Assembly: GCF_005298175.1 (NCBI RefSeq)
Contig: NZ_SZYH01000001.1
Coordinates: 744,001-808,000, forward strand
DNA: 64,000 nt
Direction: 5' to 3'
Source of the DNA: Marinobacter panjinensis
Lineage (GTDB): Bacteria; Pseudomonadota; Gammaproteobacteria; Pseudomonadales; Oleiphilaceae
Shown here: in pieces, positions 46,791 to 55,458 of the stretch
Position numbering within the stretch: the first letter of the stretch is position 1
Layout: the number at the start of each line of letters is the position of its first letter
The notes under the pieces: model-generated
Seen by the model: only the letters and a program-made list of their open reading frames with translations
Told to the model about the DNA's origin: nothing
Databases searched by the model: none
Translations under genes and position numbers: made by a program

Positions 46791-49403
46791 CTACGCAGCA
46801 CCCTCGGATTGCAAAAAATCCTCCGCAAACCGCTGCAACACCCCACCGGCACTGTAAATCGACACTTCCTCGGCCGTATCCAACCGGCAAATAACGGGCA
46901 CACGCTCTGTACTTCCGTTCTTGCGGTGAATAACCAGCGTCAACTCAGCACGCGGAGCCGCAGTGCCTTCCACGTCGTAGGTTTCAGTGCCGTCCAGGGC
47001 CAGAGTCTTGCGGGTGGTGCCTTCCTCGAACTGCAGGGGCATCACGCCCATACCCACCAGGTTAGTGCGGTGGATGCGCTCAAAACCTTCCGCAGCAATC
47101 GCTTCTACACCGGCGAGAGCAACGCCCTTCGCGGCCCAGTCACGGGAGGAACCCTGGCCGTAATCCGCGCCAGCGATGATGATCAGTGGCTGCTTGCGCT
47201 CCATGTAGGTTTCGATGGCTTCCCACATGCGGGTAACTTTACCTTCCGGCTCGATCCTGGCCAGTGAGCCCTGCTTCACGTTGCCGTTCTCGTCCCTGAC
47301 CATTTCGTTGAACAGTTTCGGGTTGGCAAAAGTGGCGCGCTGGGCCGTGAGGTGGTCACCACGGTGGGTGGCGTAGGAGTTGAAGTCTTCCTCCGGCACG
47401 CCCATTTTGTGCAGGTATTCACCGGCGGCACTGTCCATCAGGATGGCATTGGACGGTGACAAGTGGTCCGTAGTGATATTGTCTGGCAGCACGGCCAGCG
47501 GGCGCATGCCCTTGAGGGTTTTCTCCCCCACCATGCCACCTTCCCAATACGGCGGGCGACGGATGTAGGTGCTCTGCGGCCGCCAGTCGTAGTTCGGGTT
47601 GGTGTTGGCCTGGGCATCCCGGGTGATGTCGAACATCGGAATGTAGGTGCTGCGGAACTGCTCCGGCTTTACGCTGGCTTTGACGATGGCGTCGATTTCC
47701 GCATCATCCGGCCAGATGTCCTTCAGGGTGACCGGATTGCCGTCTTTGTCGTAACCCAGGGCATCCTTTTCGATGTCGAAGCGGATGGTGCCTGCAATGG
47801 CGTAGGCGACCACCAATGGCGGTGACGCCAGGAACGCCTGCTTGGCGTAGGGATGAATCCGGCCATCGAAGTTGCGGTTACCGGAAAGCACGGCGGTGGA
47901 ATACAGATCCCGATCGATGATTTCCTTCTGGATTTTCGGATCCAGGGCGCCGCTCATGCCGTTACAGGTGGTGCAGGCAAAGGCCACCACACCGAAGCCG
48001 AGTTCTTCCAGCTCCGACATCAGGTTGGCTTCTTCCAGATACATTTTCACGGTCTTGGAGCCCGGTGCCAGGGAGGTTTTCACCCAGGGCTTGCGGGTCA
48101 GGCCCAGCTTGTTGGCGTTACGGGCGATCAGGCCGGCAGCCACCATGTTGCGGGGGTTACTGGTGTTGGTGCAGCTGGTGATGGCCGCAATGATGCACGC
48201 GCCGTCCGGCATCTTGCCTTCTTCCTTCACCCATTCACCGGCAATGCCGCGCTCGGCGAGTTCGGAGGTGGGCAGATGTGCGTGCGGGTTGGAAGGGCCT
48301 GCCAGGGTGCGCTTGACCTTCGACAGGTCAAACTGCAGCACACGCTCGTATTCGGCGTTTTTCATGCTGTCGGCCCACAGGCCGGTTTCCCTGGCGTAGG
48401 TCTCAACCAGGGCCACCTGATCGTCTTCGCGGCCAGTCAGCTTCAGGTAATCAATGGTCTGGCCGTCGATGAAGAACATGGCAGCGGTAGCACCATACTC
48501 AGGAGTCATATTCGAGATGGTGGCGCGGTCGCCGACGGTGAGGCTGTCGGCGCCTTCGCCGTAGAATTCCAGGTAGGCACCGACCACCCGTTCCTTGCGC
48601 AGGAACTCAGTGATGGCCAGAACCATGTCCGTGCTGGTGATACCCGGCTGCAGCTTACCGGTCAGCTCAACGCCGACGATGTCCGGCAGGCGCATCATGG
48701 AGGCACGGCCGAGCATGACGCTTTCGGCTTCCAGACCGCCGACTCCAACGGAGATAACACCCAGGGCGTCAACCATTGGCGTATGGCTGTCCGTGCCTAC
48801 GCAGGTGTCCGGGTAGGCAACGTGCTTGCCTTCCCCGTCCGGCCGGTTCTGGATCACCGGGGACATCTTTTCCAGGTTGATCTGGTGCATGATGCCGTTG
48901 CCCGGAGGAATCACATCCACGTTCTTGAATGCTGTCTTGGTCCAGTTGATGAAGTGAAAGCGGTCATCATTGCGGCGGTCTTCAACGGCGCGGTTTTTCT
49001 CGAAGGCGTCCTTCTCGAAACCGGCGTGTTCAACGGCCAGGGAGTGGTCAACGATCAGCTGCGTTGGTACCACGGGATTCACCTTGGCCGGGTCGCCGCC
49101 CTTTTCCTTGATAGCGTCACGCAGGCCGGCCAGGTCTACCAGGGCTGTCTGGCCCAGGATGTCGTGGCAAACCACACGCGCCGGGTACCAGGGGAAGTCC
49201 AGGTCGCGTTTGCGTTCGATCAGCTGTTTCAGGGAATCCGTCAGTGCCTCCGGGTCGCAACGGCGAACGAGCTGTTCTGCCAGGATTTTAGAGGTATACG
49301 GGAGTTTGTCATACGCGCCGGGCTGGATGTCTTCTACGGCCTGGCGGGTGTCGAAATAGTCCAGGTCGGTGCCTGGGAGGGGTTTGCGGTAATTTGTGTT
49401 CAT
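46791..49403 (-). CDS. acnD: Fe/S-dependent 2-methylisocitrate dehydratase
   Basis: An 870-residue aconitase-superfamily enzyme. The cluster cysteines are in AITSCTNTSNPRN near residue 408 and ACTTCNGMSGALDP near residue 480; the swivel domain has GADYGQGSSRDWAAKG near residue 755. It dehydrates 2-methylcitrate to trans-2-methylaconitate with a 4Fe-4S cluster. The gene order prpC-acnD-prpF is that of Shewanella and Pseudomonas. REP-like units lie on both sides. Confidence 0.95.
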   Translation of the reverse strand: MNTNYRKPLPGTDLDYFDTRQAVEDIQPGAYDKLPYTSKILAEQLVRRCDPEALTDSLKQLIERKRDLDFPWYPARVVCHDILGQTALVDLAGLRDAIKEKGGDPAKVNPVVPTQLIVDHSLAVEHAGFEKDAFEKNRAVEDRRNDDRFHFINWTKTAFKNVDVIPPGNGIMHQINLEKMSPVIQNRPDGEGKHVAYPDTCVGTDSHTPMVDALGVISVGVGGLEAESVMLGRASMMRLPDIVGVELTGKLQPGITSTDMVLAITEFLRKERVVGAYLEFYGEGADSLTVGDRATISNMTPEYGATAAMFFIDGQTIDYLKLTGREDDQVALVETYARETGLWADSMKNAEYERVLQFDLSKVKRTLAGPSNPHAHLPTSELAERGIAGEWVKEEGKMPDGACIIAAITSCTNTSNPRNMVAAGLIARNANKLGLTRKPWVKTSLAPGSKTVKMYLEEANLMSELEELGFGVVAFACTTCNGMSGALDPKIQKEIIDRDLYSTAVLSGNRNFDGRIHPYAKQAFLASPPLVVAYAIAGTIRFDIEKDALGYDKDGNPVTLKDIWPDDAEIDAIVKASVKPEQFRSTYIPMFDITRDAQANTNPNYDWRPQSTYIRRPPYWEGGMVGEKTLKGMRPLAVLPDNITTDHLSPSNAILMDSAAGEYLHKMGVPEEDFNSYATHRGDHLTAQRATFANPKLFNEMVRDENGNVKQGSLARIEPEGKVTRMWEAIETYMERKQPLIIIAGADYGQGSSRDWAAKGVALAGVEAIAAEGFERIHRTNLVGMGVMPLQFEEGTTRKTLALDGTETYDVEGTAAPRAELTLVIHRKNGSTERVPVICRLDTAEEVSIYSAGGVLQRFAEDFLQSEGAA

Positions 49404-49426
49404 TGGCGTTGCTCGTGGTCCTGGGT

Positions 49427-49552
49427 TGTCGGATTACGGCTGCGCCTAATCCGACCTACGATTTGGGTGTCGGATTACGGCTGCGCCTAATCCGACCTAC
49501 TTGGTTGATGGCGCTAACATGTAGGTCGGATTAGCCAAAGGCGTAATCCGAC
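49427..49552. repeat. three REP-like palindromes (acnD-prpC spacer)
   Basis: Units at 49427-49460 and 49468-49500 are direct repeats (TGTCGGATTACGGC-TGC-GCCTAATCCGACC); the third at 49520-49552 is in the opposite orientation (TGTAGGTCGGATTAGCC...CGTAATCCGACA). Confidence 0.78.
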
Positions 49553-49573
49553 ATGAGGCCATCTCCCCCGTTC

Positions 49574-50704
49574 TCAATCGCGCTGCTCGATCGGCACCCA
49601 CTCCGAATGCTCGGGGCCGTTGTAATCGGCGCTGGGGCGGATGATGCGGTTGTTTTCGCGCTGTTCCTTCACGTGGGCGGTCCAGCCGGATACCCGGGAC
49701 ATCACGAAGATGGGGGTGAACAACTCGGTGGGAATGCCCATGAAGTGATACGCGGAAGCGTGGAAGAAATCGGCGTTGCAGAAGAGTTTTTTCTCGCGCC
49801 ACATCACTTCCTCGCAGCGTACTGATACCGGGTACAGCACGGTGTCGCCCACTTCGTTGGCGAGTTTTTCGGACCACTTCTTGATGATGGCGTTGCGGGG
49901 ATCAGACTCACTGTAAACAGCGTGGCCGAAGCCCATGATCTTCTCCTTGCGCTCGAGCATGCCCAGCAGGCCCTTCTCGGCTTCGTCGGGGGTCTTGAAC
50001 TTCTGAATCAGAGCCATGGCCGCTTCGTTGGCGCCGCCATGCAGCGGGCCGCGCAGGGTTCCGATGGCACCGGTTACGCAGCTGTGGATATCAGACAGCG
50101 TGGAGGCGCAGACACGGGCGCTGAACGTCGAGGCGTTGAACTCGTGCTCGGCATAAAGAATCAACGATACGTTCATGACGCGCTCGTGCAGCTCATTGGG
50201 CTTCTTGCCGTGGAGCAGCTCGAGGAAATGGCCACCAATGGAGTCCACGTCGCTGGCCGTGTCGATACGCACGCCTTCGTGGGCAAAGCGGTACCAGTAG
50301 GTAATGATGGCCGGAAACAGCGCCAGCATGCGGTCGATCTTGTCGTCCTGCTGGCTGAAGTCGGTTTCGGTTTCCAGGTTGCCCAGCATGGAGCAGCCGG
50401 TACGCATAACGTCCATGGGATGAGCGTTTTTGGGAATGTGTTCGAGCACGGATTTCACGGCGTAGGGCAGTTCGCGCAGGCTCACCAGTTTCTGCTTGTA
50501 GGCATTCAATTCCTGCTGATTGGGCAGTTTTCCCCGCAACAGCAGGTACGCCACTTCCTCGAACTGGGCGTTTTCCGCCAGGTCGCTGATGTCATAGCCG
50601 CGATAGGTCAGTCCGGTGCCGGACTGTCCCACGGTACACAGTGCTGTTACGCCGGCAACCTGCCCGCGAAGGCCAGCACCTCCGAGTTTTTTCGATTCTG
50701 CCAT
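49574..50704 (-). CDS. prpC: 2-methylcitrate synthase
   Basis: A 376-residue citrate synthase family enzyme. It has the catalytic residues in LHGGANEAAM near residue 222 (His), GFGHAVYSESDPR near residue 262 (His) and an ending with the conserved Arg/Asp region; the start AGLRGQVAGVTALCTVGQSG is typical of PrpC rather than GltA. It condenses propionyl-CoA with oxaloacetate. Its neighbours prpB and acnD confirm the pathway. The ribosome site GGGGGAGAA precedes the ATG. Confidence 0.95.
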   Translation of the reverse strand: MAESKKLGGAGLRGQVAGVTALCTVGQSGTGLTYRGYDISDLAENAQFEEVAYLLLRGKLPNQQELNAYKQKLVSLRELPYAVKSVLEHIPKNAHPMDVMRTGCSMLGNLETETDFSQQDDKIDRMLALFPAIITYWYRFAHEGVRIDTASDVDSIGGHFLELLHGKKPNELHERVMNVSLILYAEHEFNASTFSARVCASTLSDIHSCVTGAIGTLRGPLHGGANEAAMALIQKFKTPDEAEKGLLGMLERKEKIMGFGHAVYSESDPRNAIIKKWSEKLANEVGDTVLYPVSVRCEEVMWREKKLFCNADFFHASAYHFMGIPTELFTPIFVMSRVSGWTAHVKEQRENNRIIRPSADYNGPEHSEWVPIEQRD

Positions 50705-50733
50705 GGTGTTCTCCCCCGATATTTTGTTTGGGT

Positions 50734-50832
50734 TGTCGGATTACGGCTTCGCCTAATCCGACCTATGGTTCTGGTTGGTCCGGGCCGGGGCATTTGTAAG
50801 TCGGATTAGGCCCGCAGGGCCGTAATCCGACA
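50734..50832. repeat. pair of inverted REP-like palindromes (prpC-prpB spacer)
   Basis: Unit 50734-50766 (TGTCGGATTACGGC-TTC-GCCTAATCCGACC) and unit 50795-50832 (TGTAAGTCGGATTAGG...CGTAATCCGACA) face each other across a 28-base gap. Confidence 0.75.
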
Positions 50833-50850
50833 AGCAGGCCCAAATTTTGA

Positions 50851-51738
50851 CTATCCCTTCTTCTGCTGGAACAACTCATCCAGCTTCTGCTCGAAGTCGT
50901 GGTAGTTCAGGAAGTCGTACAGCTCCATCCGCGTCTGCATCAGGTCAACCACGTCTTTCTGGTCGCCCTTCTCAAGGATGTTTTCATACACCAGCAATGC
51001 GGCCTTGTTCATGGCGCGGAAGGCGCTTAGTGGATACAGCACCATACCGGCGCCGGCTTCTGCAAGCTCCTTGCGGTTGTACAGTGGCGTGGCGCCGAAT
51101 TCGGTGATATTGGCCAGTACCGGTACGTTCAGGGCTTCAGAGAAGGCTTTGTAGTGTTCCAGTTCGGTGACGGCTTCAGCAAAGATGCCGTCGGCGCCCG
51201 CCTCGATACAGGCTTTGGCACGTTCGATGGCGGCTTCGAGGCCTTCTTTCTGGAAGGCGTCGGTGCGGGCCATGATGAAGAAGTCGTCGTCTTCACGGGC
51301 ATCCACCGCAGCTTTGATGCGGTCAACCATTTCTTCCTGGGACACGATTTCCTTGTTGGGCCGATGACCACAACGCTTCTGAGCTACCTGGTCTTCAATA
51401 TGGACTGCAGCAGCGCCGGCGCGTTCCATTTCACGGATGGTGCGGCCGATGTTGAAGGCACCGCCCCAGCCGGTGTCGATGTCGACCAGCAGCGGTACGT
51501 CGGTGGCTGCGGTGATGCGGCGAACATCTTCAACCACGTCGTTCATGGTGGTGATGCCCAGGTCCGGCAGGCCGTAGGAGGCGTTGGCTACGCCGCCGCC
51601 CGACAGATAGATGGCCTGATGGCCGACCTTTTCCGCCATCATGGCGGTGTAGGCGTTGATGGTGCCTACGATTTGCAACGGGTGGTTTTCTTTCAGGGCT
51701 TTGCGGAAGCGGGCGCCCGGGGATGGTTTTTTAGACAT
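50851..51738 (-). CDS. prpB: methylisocitrate lyase
   Basis: A 295-residue isocitrate lyase/PEP mutase family protein. It has [15 protein letters not shown] near residue 84, [19 protein letters not shown] near residue 115 with the catalytic KRCGHxxxK cysteine, and the length of PrpB. It cleaves 2-methylisocitrate to pyruvate and succinate. It is the first enzyme gene after the regulator in the leftward operon. Confidence 0.95.
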   Translation of the reverse strand: MSKKPSPGARFRKALKENHPLQIVGTINAYTAMMAEKVGHQAIYLSGGGVANASYGLPDLGITTMNDVVEDVRRITAATDVPLLVDIDTGWGGAFNIGRTIREMERAGAAAVHIEDQVAQKRCGHRPNKEIVSQEEMVDRIKAAVDAREDDDFFIMARTDAFQKEGLEAAIERAKACIEAGADGIFAEAVTELEHYKAFSEALNVPVLANITEFGATPLYNRKELAEAGAGMVLYPLSAFRAMNKAALLVYENILEKGDQKDVVDLMQTRMELYDFLNYHDFEQKLDELFQQKKG

Positions 51739-51771
51739 GGTGTTGGCCTCTCTATACTGGTGGATTCTTTT

Positions 51772-51924
51772 TGTCGGATTACGGCTGCGCCTTTCATGCC
51801 CTTCACGGGTAAATCCGACCTATGGGTTTTGGTTTGTCGGATTACGCTGCGCTAATCCGACCTACGTTGTTGGTGTTCTGTCTTGGCACTTGTAGGTCGG
51901 ATTAGGCGCAGCCGTAATCCGACA
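51772..51924. repeat. three REP-like palindromes (prpB-regulator spacer)
   Basis: A long-subtype unit at 51772-51823 holds an inner CATGCCCTTCACGGGTAAA block like that at 44098-44144. It is followed by a short direct unit at 51835-51866 and an inverted unit at 51891-51924. The regulator's stop lies 26 bases beyond the last unit. Confidence 0.75.
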
Positions 51925-51949
51925 TGGTTCGTTGCACCCCGGGCAACCA

Positions 51950-52630
51950 TCAGATTGTCAGGCTGCCGTTGTGGATCTTAGTTTCTATGTTTTTGCGGGC
52001 GGCGTTGATGTGGCGTTTCATCAGGAACTCCGCCAGTTCGCCGTCGCGCTGAGCGATGGCTTCTGCGATTCTTCGGTGCTCTCCCAGGGCCATGTGGGGC
52101 CGGCCGGAGGAGGTGCTCAGGCGATAACGGTACATCCGGACCATATAGTAAAGATCACCCAGCAGCATTTGCGCGAGTTTTGTGTTGCGGCTGCCGGTGG
52201 CGATGCGGTGATGGAAGTCGTAATCGCCTTCCGCCTGATAGTAGGCCTGGCCCTGGGCCTGCTCGATCATCTGTTCGTGGGCATCGAGGGTAGCGTGGAG
52301 GTCTGCAATTTCTTCGTCGGTCATTCGTTCGGCGGCCTGGCGGGCGGCAAGGCCTTCCATGGTTTCACGAATGCGGTACAGCTCCATGAGTTCGTCTGCA
52401 CTCACGGACACCACCTTTACCCCGGCATGGGGCCGGCGGACCAGCAGTCCTCGGGATTCGAGCCGGCCAAGGGCCTCCCGCAACGGGCCACGGGTAAGGT
52501 TGAAACGGGAGCAGAGTTCCACTTCGCCGATTTTTTCGCCGGGGACAAGATCGCCTTTGACGATAGCCGTTTGCAGACAATCGAAGGCTTCGTCGGCGCG
52601 GGTGTAGGTTTGGATGGCGGCTTCGGACAT
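51950..52630 (-). CDS. GntR family (FCD-type) propionate regulator
   Basis: A 226-residue regulator with an N-terminal winged helix (about residues 10-75, with GEKIGEVELCSRFNLTRGPLREALG-type recognition helix) and a C-terminal FCD domain with the metal-ligand pattern (His near residue 145 in YDFHHRIA, and the later LGEHRRIAEAI). It is the usual regulator at the head of prpBC operons in this group and probably responds to 2-methylcitrate. Three copies of an ATTGT-N2-ACAAT operator lie just upstream, so it likely represses itself and the operon. Confidence 0.88.
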   Translation of the reverse strand: MSEAAIQTYTRADEAFDCLQTAIVKGDLVPGEKIGEVELCSRFNLTRGPLREALGRLESRGLLVRRPHAGVKVVSVSADELMELYRIRETMEGLAARQAAERMTDEEIADLHATLDAHEQMIEQAQGQAYYQAEGDYDFHHRIATGSRNTKLAQMLLGDLYYMVRMYRYRLSTSSGRPHMALGEHRRIAEAIAQRDGELAEFLMKRHINAARKNIETKIHNGSLTI

Positions 52631-52632
52631 AG

Positions 52633-52729
52633 TTTGTCAACAATCGTGACTATAATGACCCGAAATTTACGCCGGACGGATGGTATTGTCAACAATCCAT
52701 CGACCAAAGATTGCTCAATTGTTGACATG
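52633..52729 (-). promoter_or_regulatory. promoter of the prp operon with three GntR-type operators
   Basis: Operators of the form ATTGT-N2-ACAAT lie at 52633-52644 (TTTGTCAACAAT), 52685-52696 (ATTGTCAACAAT, perfect dyad) and 52718-52729 (ATTGTTGACATG). Read leftward, a -35 TTGACA (52687-52692) lies inside the second operator, with a 17-base gap to a -10 TAAATT (52664-52669). Binding would block polymerase directly. Confidence 0.7.
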
Positions 52730-52735
52730 ACACCC

Positions 52736-53872
52736 TCATTTGCCCAGCAACTCCCCCACCGCTCTCAGATTGCTGACATGGTCACACAGGGTTTTGATAA
52801 TCATCAGCACGGGCGTCGCCACGATGAGTCCTACCGGGCCCCAGAGCCAACCCCAGAACAGCAGGCCCAGGAAGATGGCCACTTCATTCAGGCTGGAGAG
52901 ACGGCTGGTAAGCATGGGCAGCAGCAGGTTGCCCTGGATGCTGGTGATCACGAGCGAGATAGCGGCGATAAGTAAGGCCATATCGACGGTACTAAACTGA
53001 ATGAATGCTGCCACGCCAGATCCGACCATTACCAGAAAAGGCCCCAGATAAGGTGCGACGCTTGCCACTCCCGCGACCACGCCCCAGAAAACAGCCTGCT
53101 CCATGCCCAGTAAAAAAAACGCCAGCCAGGTAAAAAAGCCCACAAACAGGCCGCCCAGCAACATCACGAACAGAAAGCGCCGCACCTGGCTATGGAATTC
53201 GTTCATGATCCGCGCCGTTTTGCGCATTCTGTGGAACGACGGCCCCGACAATCTGACGGCTTTGCGTTTATAGAGTCTCCCTGCAGAAAGCATGAAAAAC
53301 ACCAGTAACAATGCCGAAAAAACCTGGGAAACCAGCACCAGTATCGTCGATGACCCTTCCATCAGGTATTTCCAGACATTGAACTTCTCGCCCACAATCC
53401 TGACGCGCATCACGTCCGGCTGTTCGGTCTCCTTTTCATCCTCCTCGGCAGTGTCCTCGATTTTTTTTGCCACATCCTGGGCTTTTTCCATAACGCCTTC
53501 TTCCTCTGGCGCCGAGCGCGCTTCAGCACGCTGGAACTGCTCGATTGCCCAGGGCGCCTTGTCCAGTATGGCCATGGTTTCCCGCTTAAGCGGGATACTC
53601 GCGCCAGCAATCGTCACCACCAGAATAGTCAACACCAGTGCGGCACCGAGGGGGCGGGGAATCCGAAATTTTTCCAGCCCGGACACCAGTGGGTCCAGGG
53701 CGTAACTGATGAGGATGGCCCCCACCAGGGGGACCAATACGGCCTGGGCCCAGGAGATGAAATACAGGGCCGCGACGGAAGAGAGCACAACCATTGCGGT
53801 ATTTCGTATATCCACCCTCTGTATCAGGGTACGTTCTGGCACGCCCTCGGGTTCTGTTTGCCGCTCTTCCAT
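52736..53872 (-). CDS. AI-2E family transporter (PerM/TqsA-like)
   Basis: A 378-residue membrane protein with about eight segments in the order of the AI-2E family: two pairs near residues 30-90, a soluble stretch rich in acidic residues (about 120-165), then the later block with GLLFWGWLWGPVGLIVATPV near residue 340. The family exports small molecules or ions; the substrate is not certain here. It starts 2 bases after the opgD stop region (53875), so it belongs to the glucan operon. Confidence 0.85.
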   Translation of the reverse strand: MEERQTEPEGVPERTLIQRVDIRNTAMVVLSSVAALYFISWAQAVLVPLVGAILISYALDPLVSGLEKFRIPRPLGAALVLTILVVTIAGASIPLKRETMAILDKAPWAIEQFQRAEARSAPEEEGVMEKAQDVAKKIEDTAEEDEKETEQPDVMRVRIVGEKFNVWKYLMEGSSTILVLVSQVFSALLLVFFMLSAGRLYKRKAVRLSGPSFHRMRKTARIMNEFHSQVRRFLFVMLLGGLFVGFFTWLAFFLLGMEQAVFWGVVAGVASVAPYLGPFLVMVGSGVAAFIQFSTVDMALLIAAISLVITSIQGNLLLPMLTSRLSSLNEVAIFLGLLFWGWLWGPVGLIVATPVLMIIKTLCDHVSNLRAVGELLGK

Positions 53873-53874
53873 GG

Positions 53875-55458
53875 CTATGCCCTCTCTTGCTCTGGTGGCG
53901 GTGTGTACTGGTACAGCCAGGTTTCTGTCAGTACCTGGTCGCCCAACTTCAGTTGCAGCCGCAGGTCAATGGGTTCCAGGGAGTCATCGGGCACCAGATC
54001 GAACATGGCCCGGAAACCATCAATGGAGGCCAGGGGGCGGGCCGAGGTGATTTCCACCCGGCCACGGCTGGCGGTGATCACGGGCTCTACTTCCGCGTCG
54101 TCGGCCAGCAAAGGCAGCGGGCCACCTGCGAAATCCACCGCAAACCGCCAGGAGAAGTACTCTCTTTTCTGGCCAATCACGCCCCCGAGCCCTGTGCGGG
54201 TTGCCTGTACCGTCGCCAGTGCTTCCGGCTGTCGCGGGGGTTCTTCGCCCCAGGTCAGGGTGTAGGAGTAAAGGTACTCGTTCCCCGGCTCCAGTGGCTC
54301 CTCTGGGTTCCAGAAGGCGACAATGTTGTCGAACGTTTCGTCCTTGGTGGGAATTTCCACCAGCATCACGCTGCCGGCTCCCCATTCACCATGGGGTTCT
54401 ATCCAGGCACTGGGGCGCTTGTCATAGAACACGCCGTCGTCCTGGTAGCGGGCAAAATCCCGGTCGCGCTGAAGCAGGCCGAAGCCTCTCGGGTTTTTGT
54501 CGACAAAACTGTTTACCCGCACTGATCGCGGGTTTACCAGTGGCCGCCAGAGCCAATCACCCTGCCCGTTATGGACCGCTAGCCCATCAGAATCGTGAAT
54601 TTCCGGGCGCCAGTCGTTGGCCATGCGGCGATCATTTTCGCCGGTCTGGTACATGCTGGTCAGGGGCGCAACGCCTACACGCTCCATGGGTTTGCGGGGA
54701 TACAGCGCCACATCGACCTTCATCACCGTGTTCCGCCCCGGGGTCATGGTGAAAGCGTAGGCGCCCGTCGTGCTGGGAGAATCCAGCAAGGCGTACACCA
54801 CCATTTGATGGCTGCCCGGAGCCGGCTTTTCCAGCCAGAATGCAGTGAACTGGGGAAACTCCTCTTCACGGTTCAGGCCGGTGTCGATAGCCAGCCCCCT
54901 TGCGGACAGGCCATATTGCATATCGGACCCCACCGCGCGGAAGTAGCTGGCCCCCAAAAAAGCCACCAGATCCCTTTCGAAGTCTGTATGGAAGTGCACC
55001 CGGAAGCCGGCGTAGCCAAGATCCCTGGGCAGTGTGCCGAGGGGCTCTTCTCCCTCATAACTGAAGTAGTCCGGTTGATAGGCCAGTTCCCTGGCCTGTC
55101 CGTTTTCTACCTCATAGATATGCACCGGCGACTGGAAGTACAGGCCCAGATGAAACAACTGGACCTGGAAGGCATTATCGTCATTACGCCAGAGTGCCTC
55201 TTGGGGCAGAAAACGAATAGCCTGATAGTCGTCCCAGGACAGGTGTTTGAGAGAGCCCGGCAAACTCCCTTCCTCCGATTTCCACGGCTCCCCTGCCAAG
55301 GCTCTGGCATGTCCCTTAAGCCAGGTATAGCTGAACGGGCGCGCCTCACCCAGCGTTTCGGCCTGCGCCAGCCGGCTGAACATCAATGCAGACAAAGGCA
55401 ACGCCTGGGCGCCTGCAAGGGCGGCAAAGGTCTTGATCAGTGTGCGTCTATCCATCAT
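53875..55458 (-). CDS. opgD: periplasmic glucan biosynthesis protein D
   Basis: A 527-residue MdoG/OpgG family protein. Its start MMDRRTLIKTFAALAGA has a twin-arginine motif, which is the feature that marks OpgD (Tat exported) rather than OpgG. The body has family motifs YQAIRFLPQEALW, GASYFRAVGSDMQYGLSARG and EEFPQFTAFW. It trims or branches the glucan backbone in the periplasm. Its ATG at 55458 overlaps the opgH stop (ATGA). Confidence 0.87.
   Translation of the reverse strand: MMDRRTLIKTFAALAGAQALPLSALMFSRLAQAETLGEARPFSYTWLKGHARALAGEPWKSEEGSLPGSLKHLSWDDYQAIRFLPQEALWRNDDNAFQVQLFHLGLYFQSPVHIYEVENGQARELAYQPDYFSYEGEEPLGTLPRDLGYAGFRVHFHTDFERDLVAFLGASYFRAVGSDMQYGLSARGLAIDTGLNREEEFPQFTAFWLEKPAPGSHQMVVYALLDSPSTTGAYAFTMTPGRNTVMKVDVALYPRKPMERVGVAPLTSMYQTGENDRRMANDWRPEIHDSDGLAVHNGQGDWLWRPLVNPRSVRVNSFVDKNPRGFGLLQRDRDFARYQDDGVFYDKRPSAWIEPHGEWGAGSVMLVEIPTKDETFDNIVAFWNPEEPLEPGNEYLYSYTLTWGEEPPRQPEALATVQATRTGLGGVIGQKREYFSWRFAVDFAGGPLPLLADDAEVEPVITASRGRVEITSARPLASIDGFRAMFDLVPDDSLEPIDLRLQLKLGDQVLTETWLYQYTPPPEQERA

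Noticed and set aside
47853..49490. Long open frame on the + strand (545 codons) opposite acnD
   Set aside because: It is antisense to a clear aconitase-family gene, has composition expected from the complementary strand of G+C-rich coding DNA, and shows no recognisable domain.
44098..51924. Repeat array as a possible CRISPR
   Set aside because: Units are palindromic, irregularly spaced and lie in gene spacers, and there are no cas genes; they fit REP-like elements.
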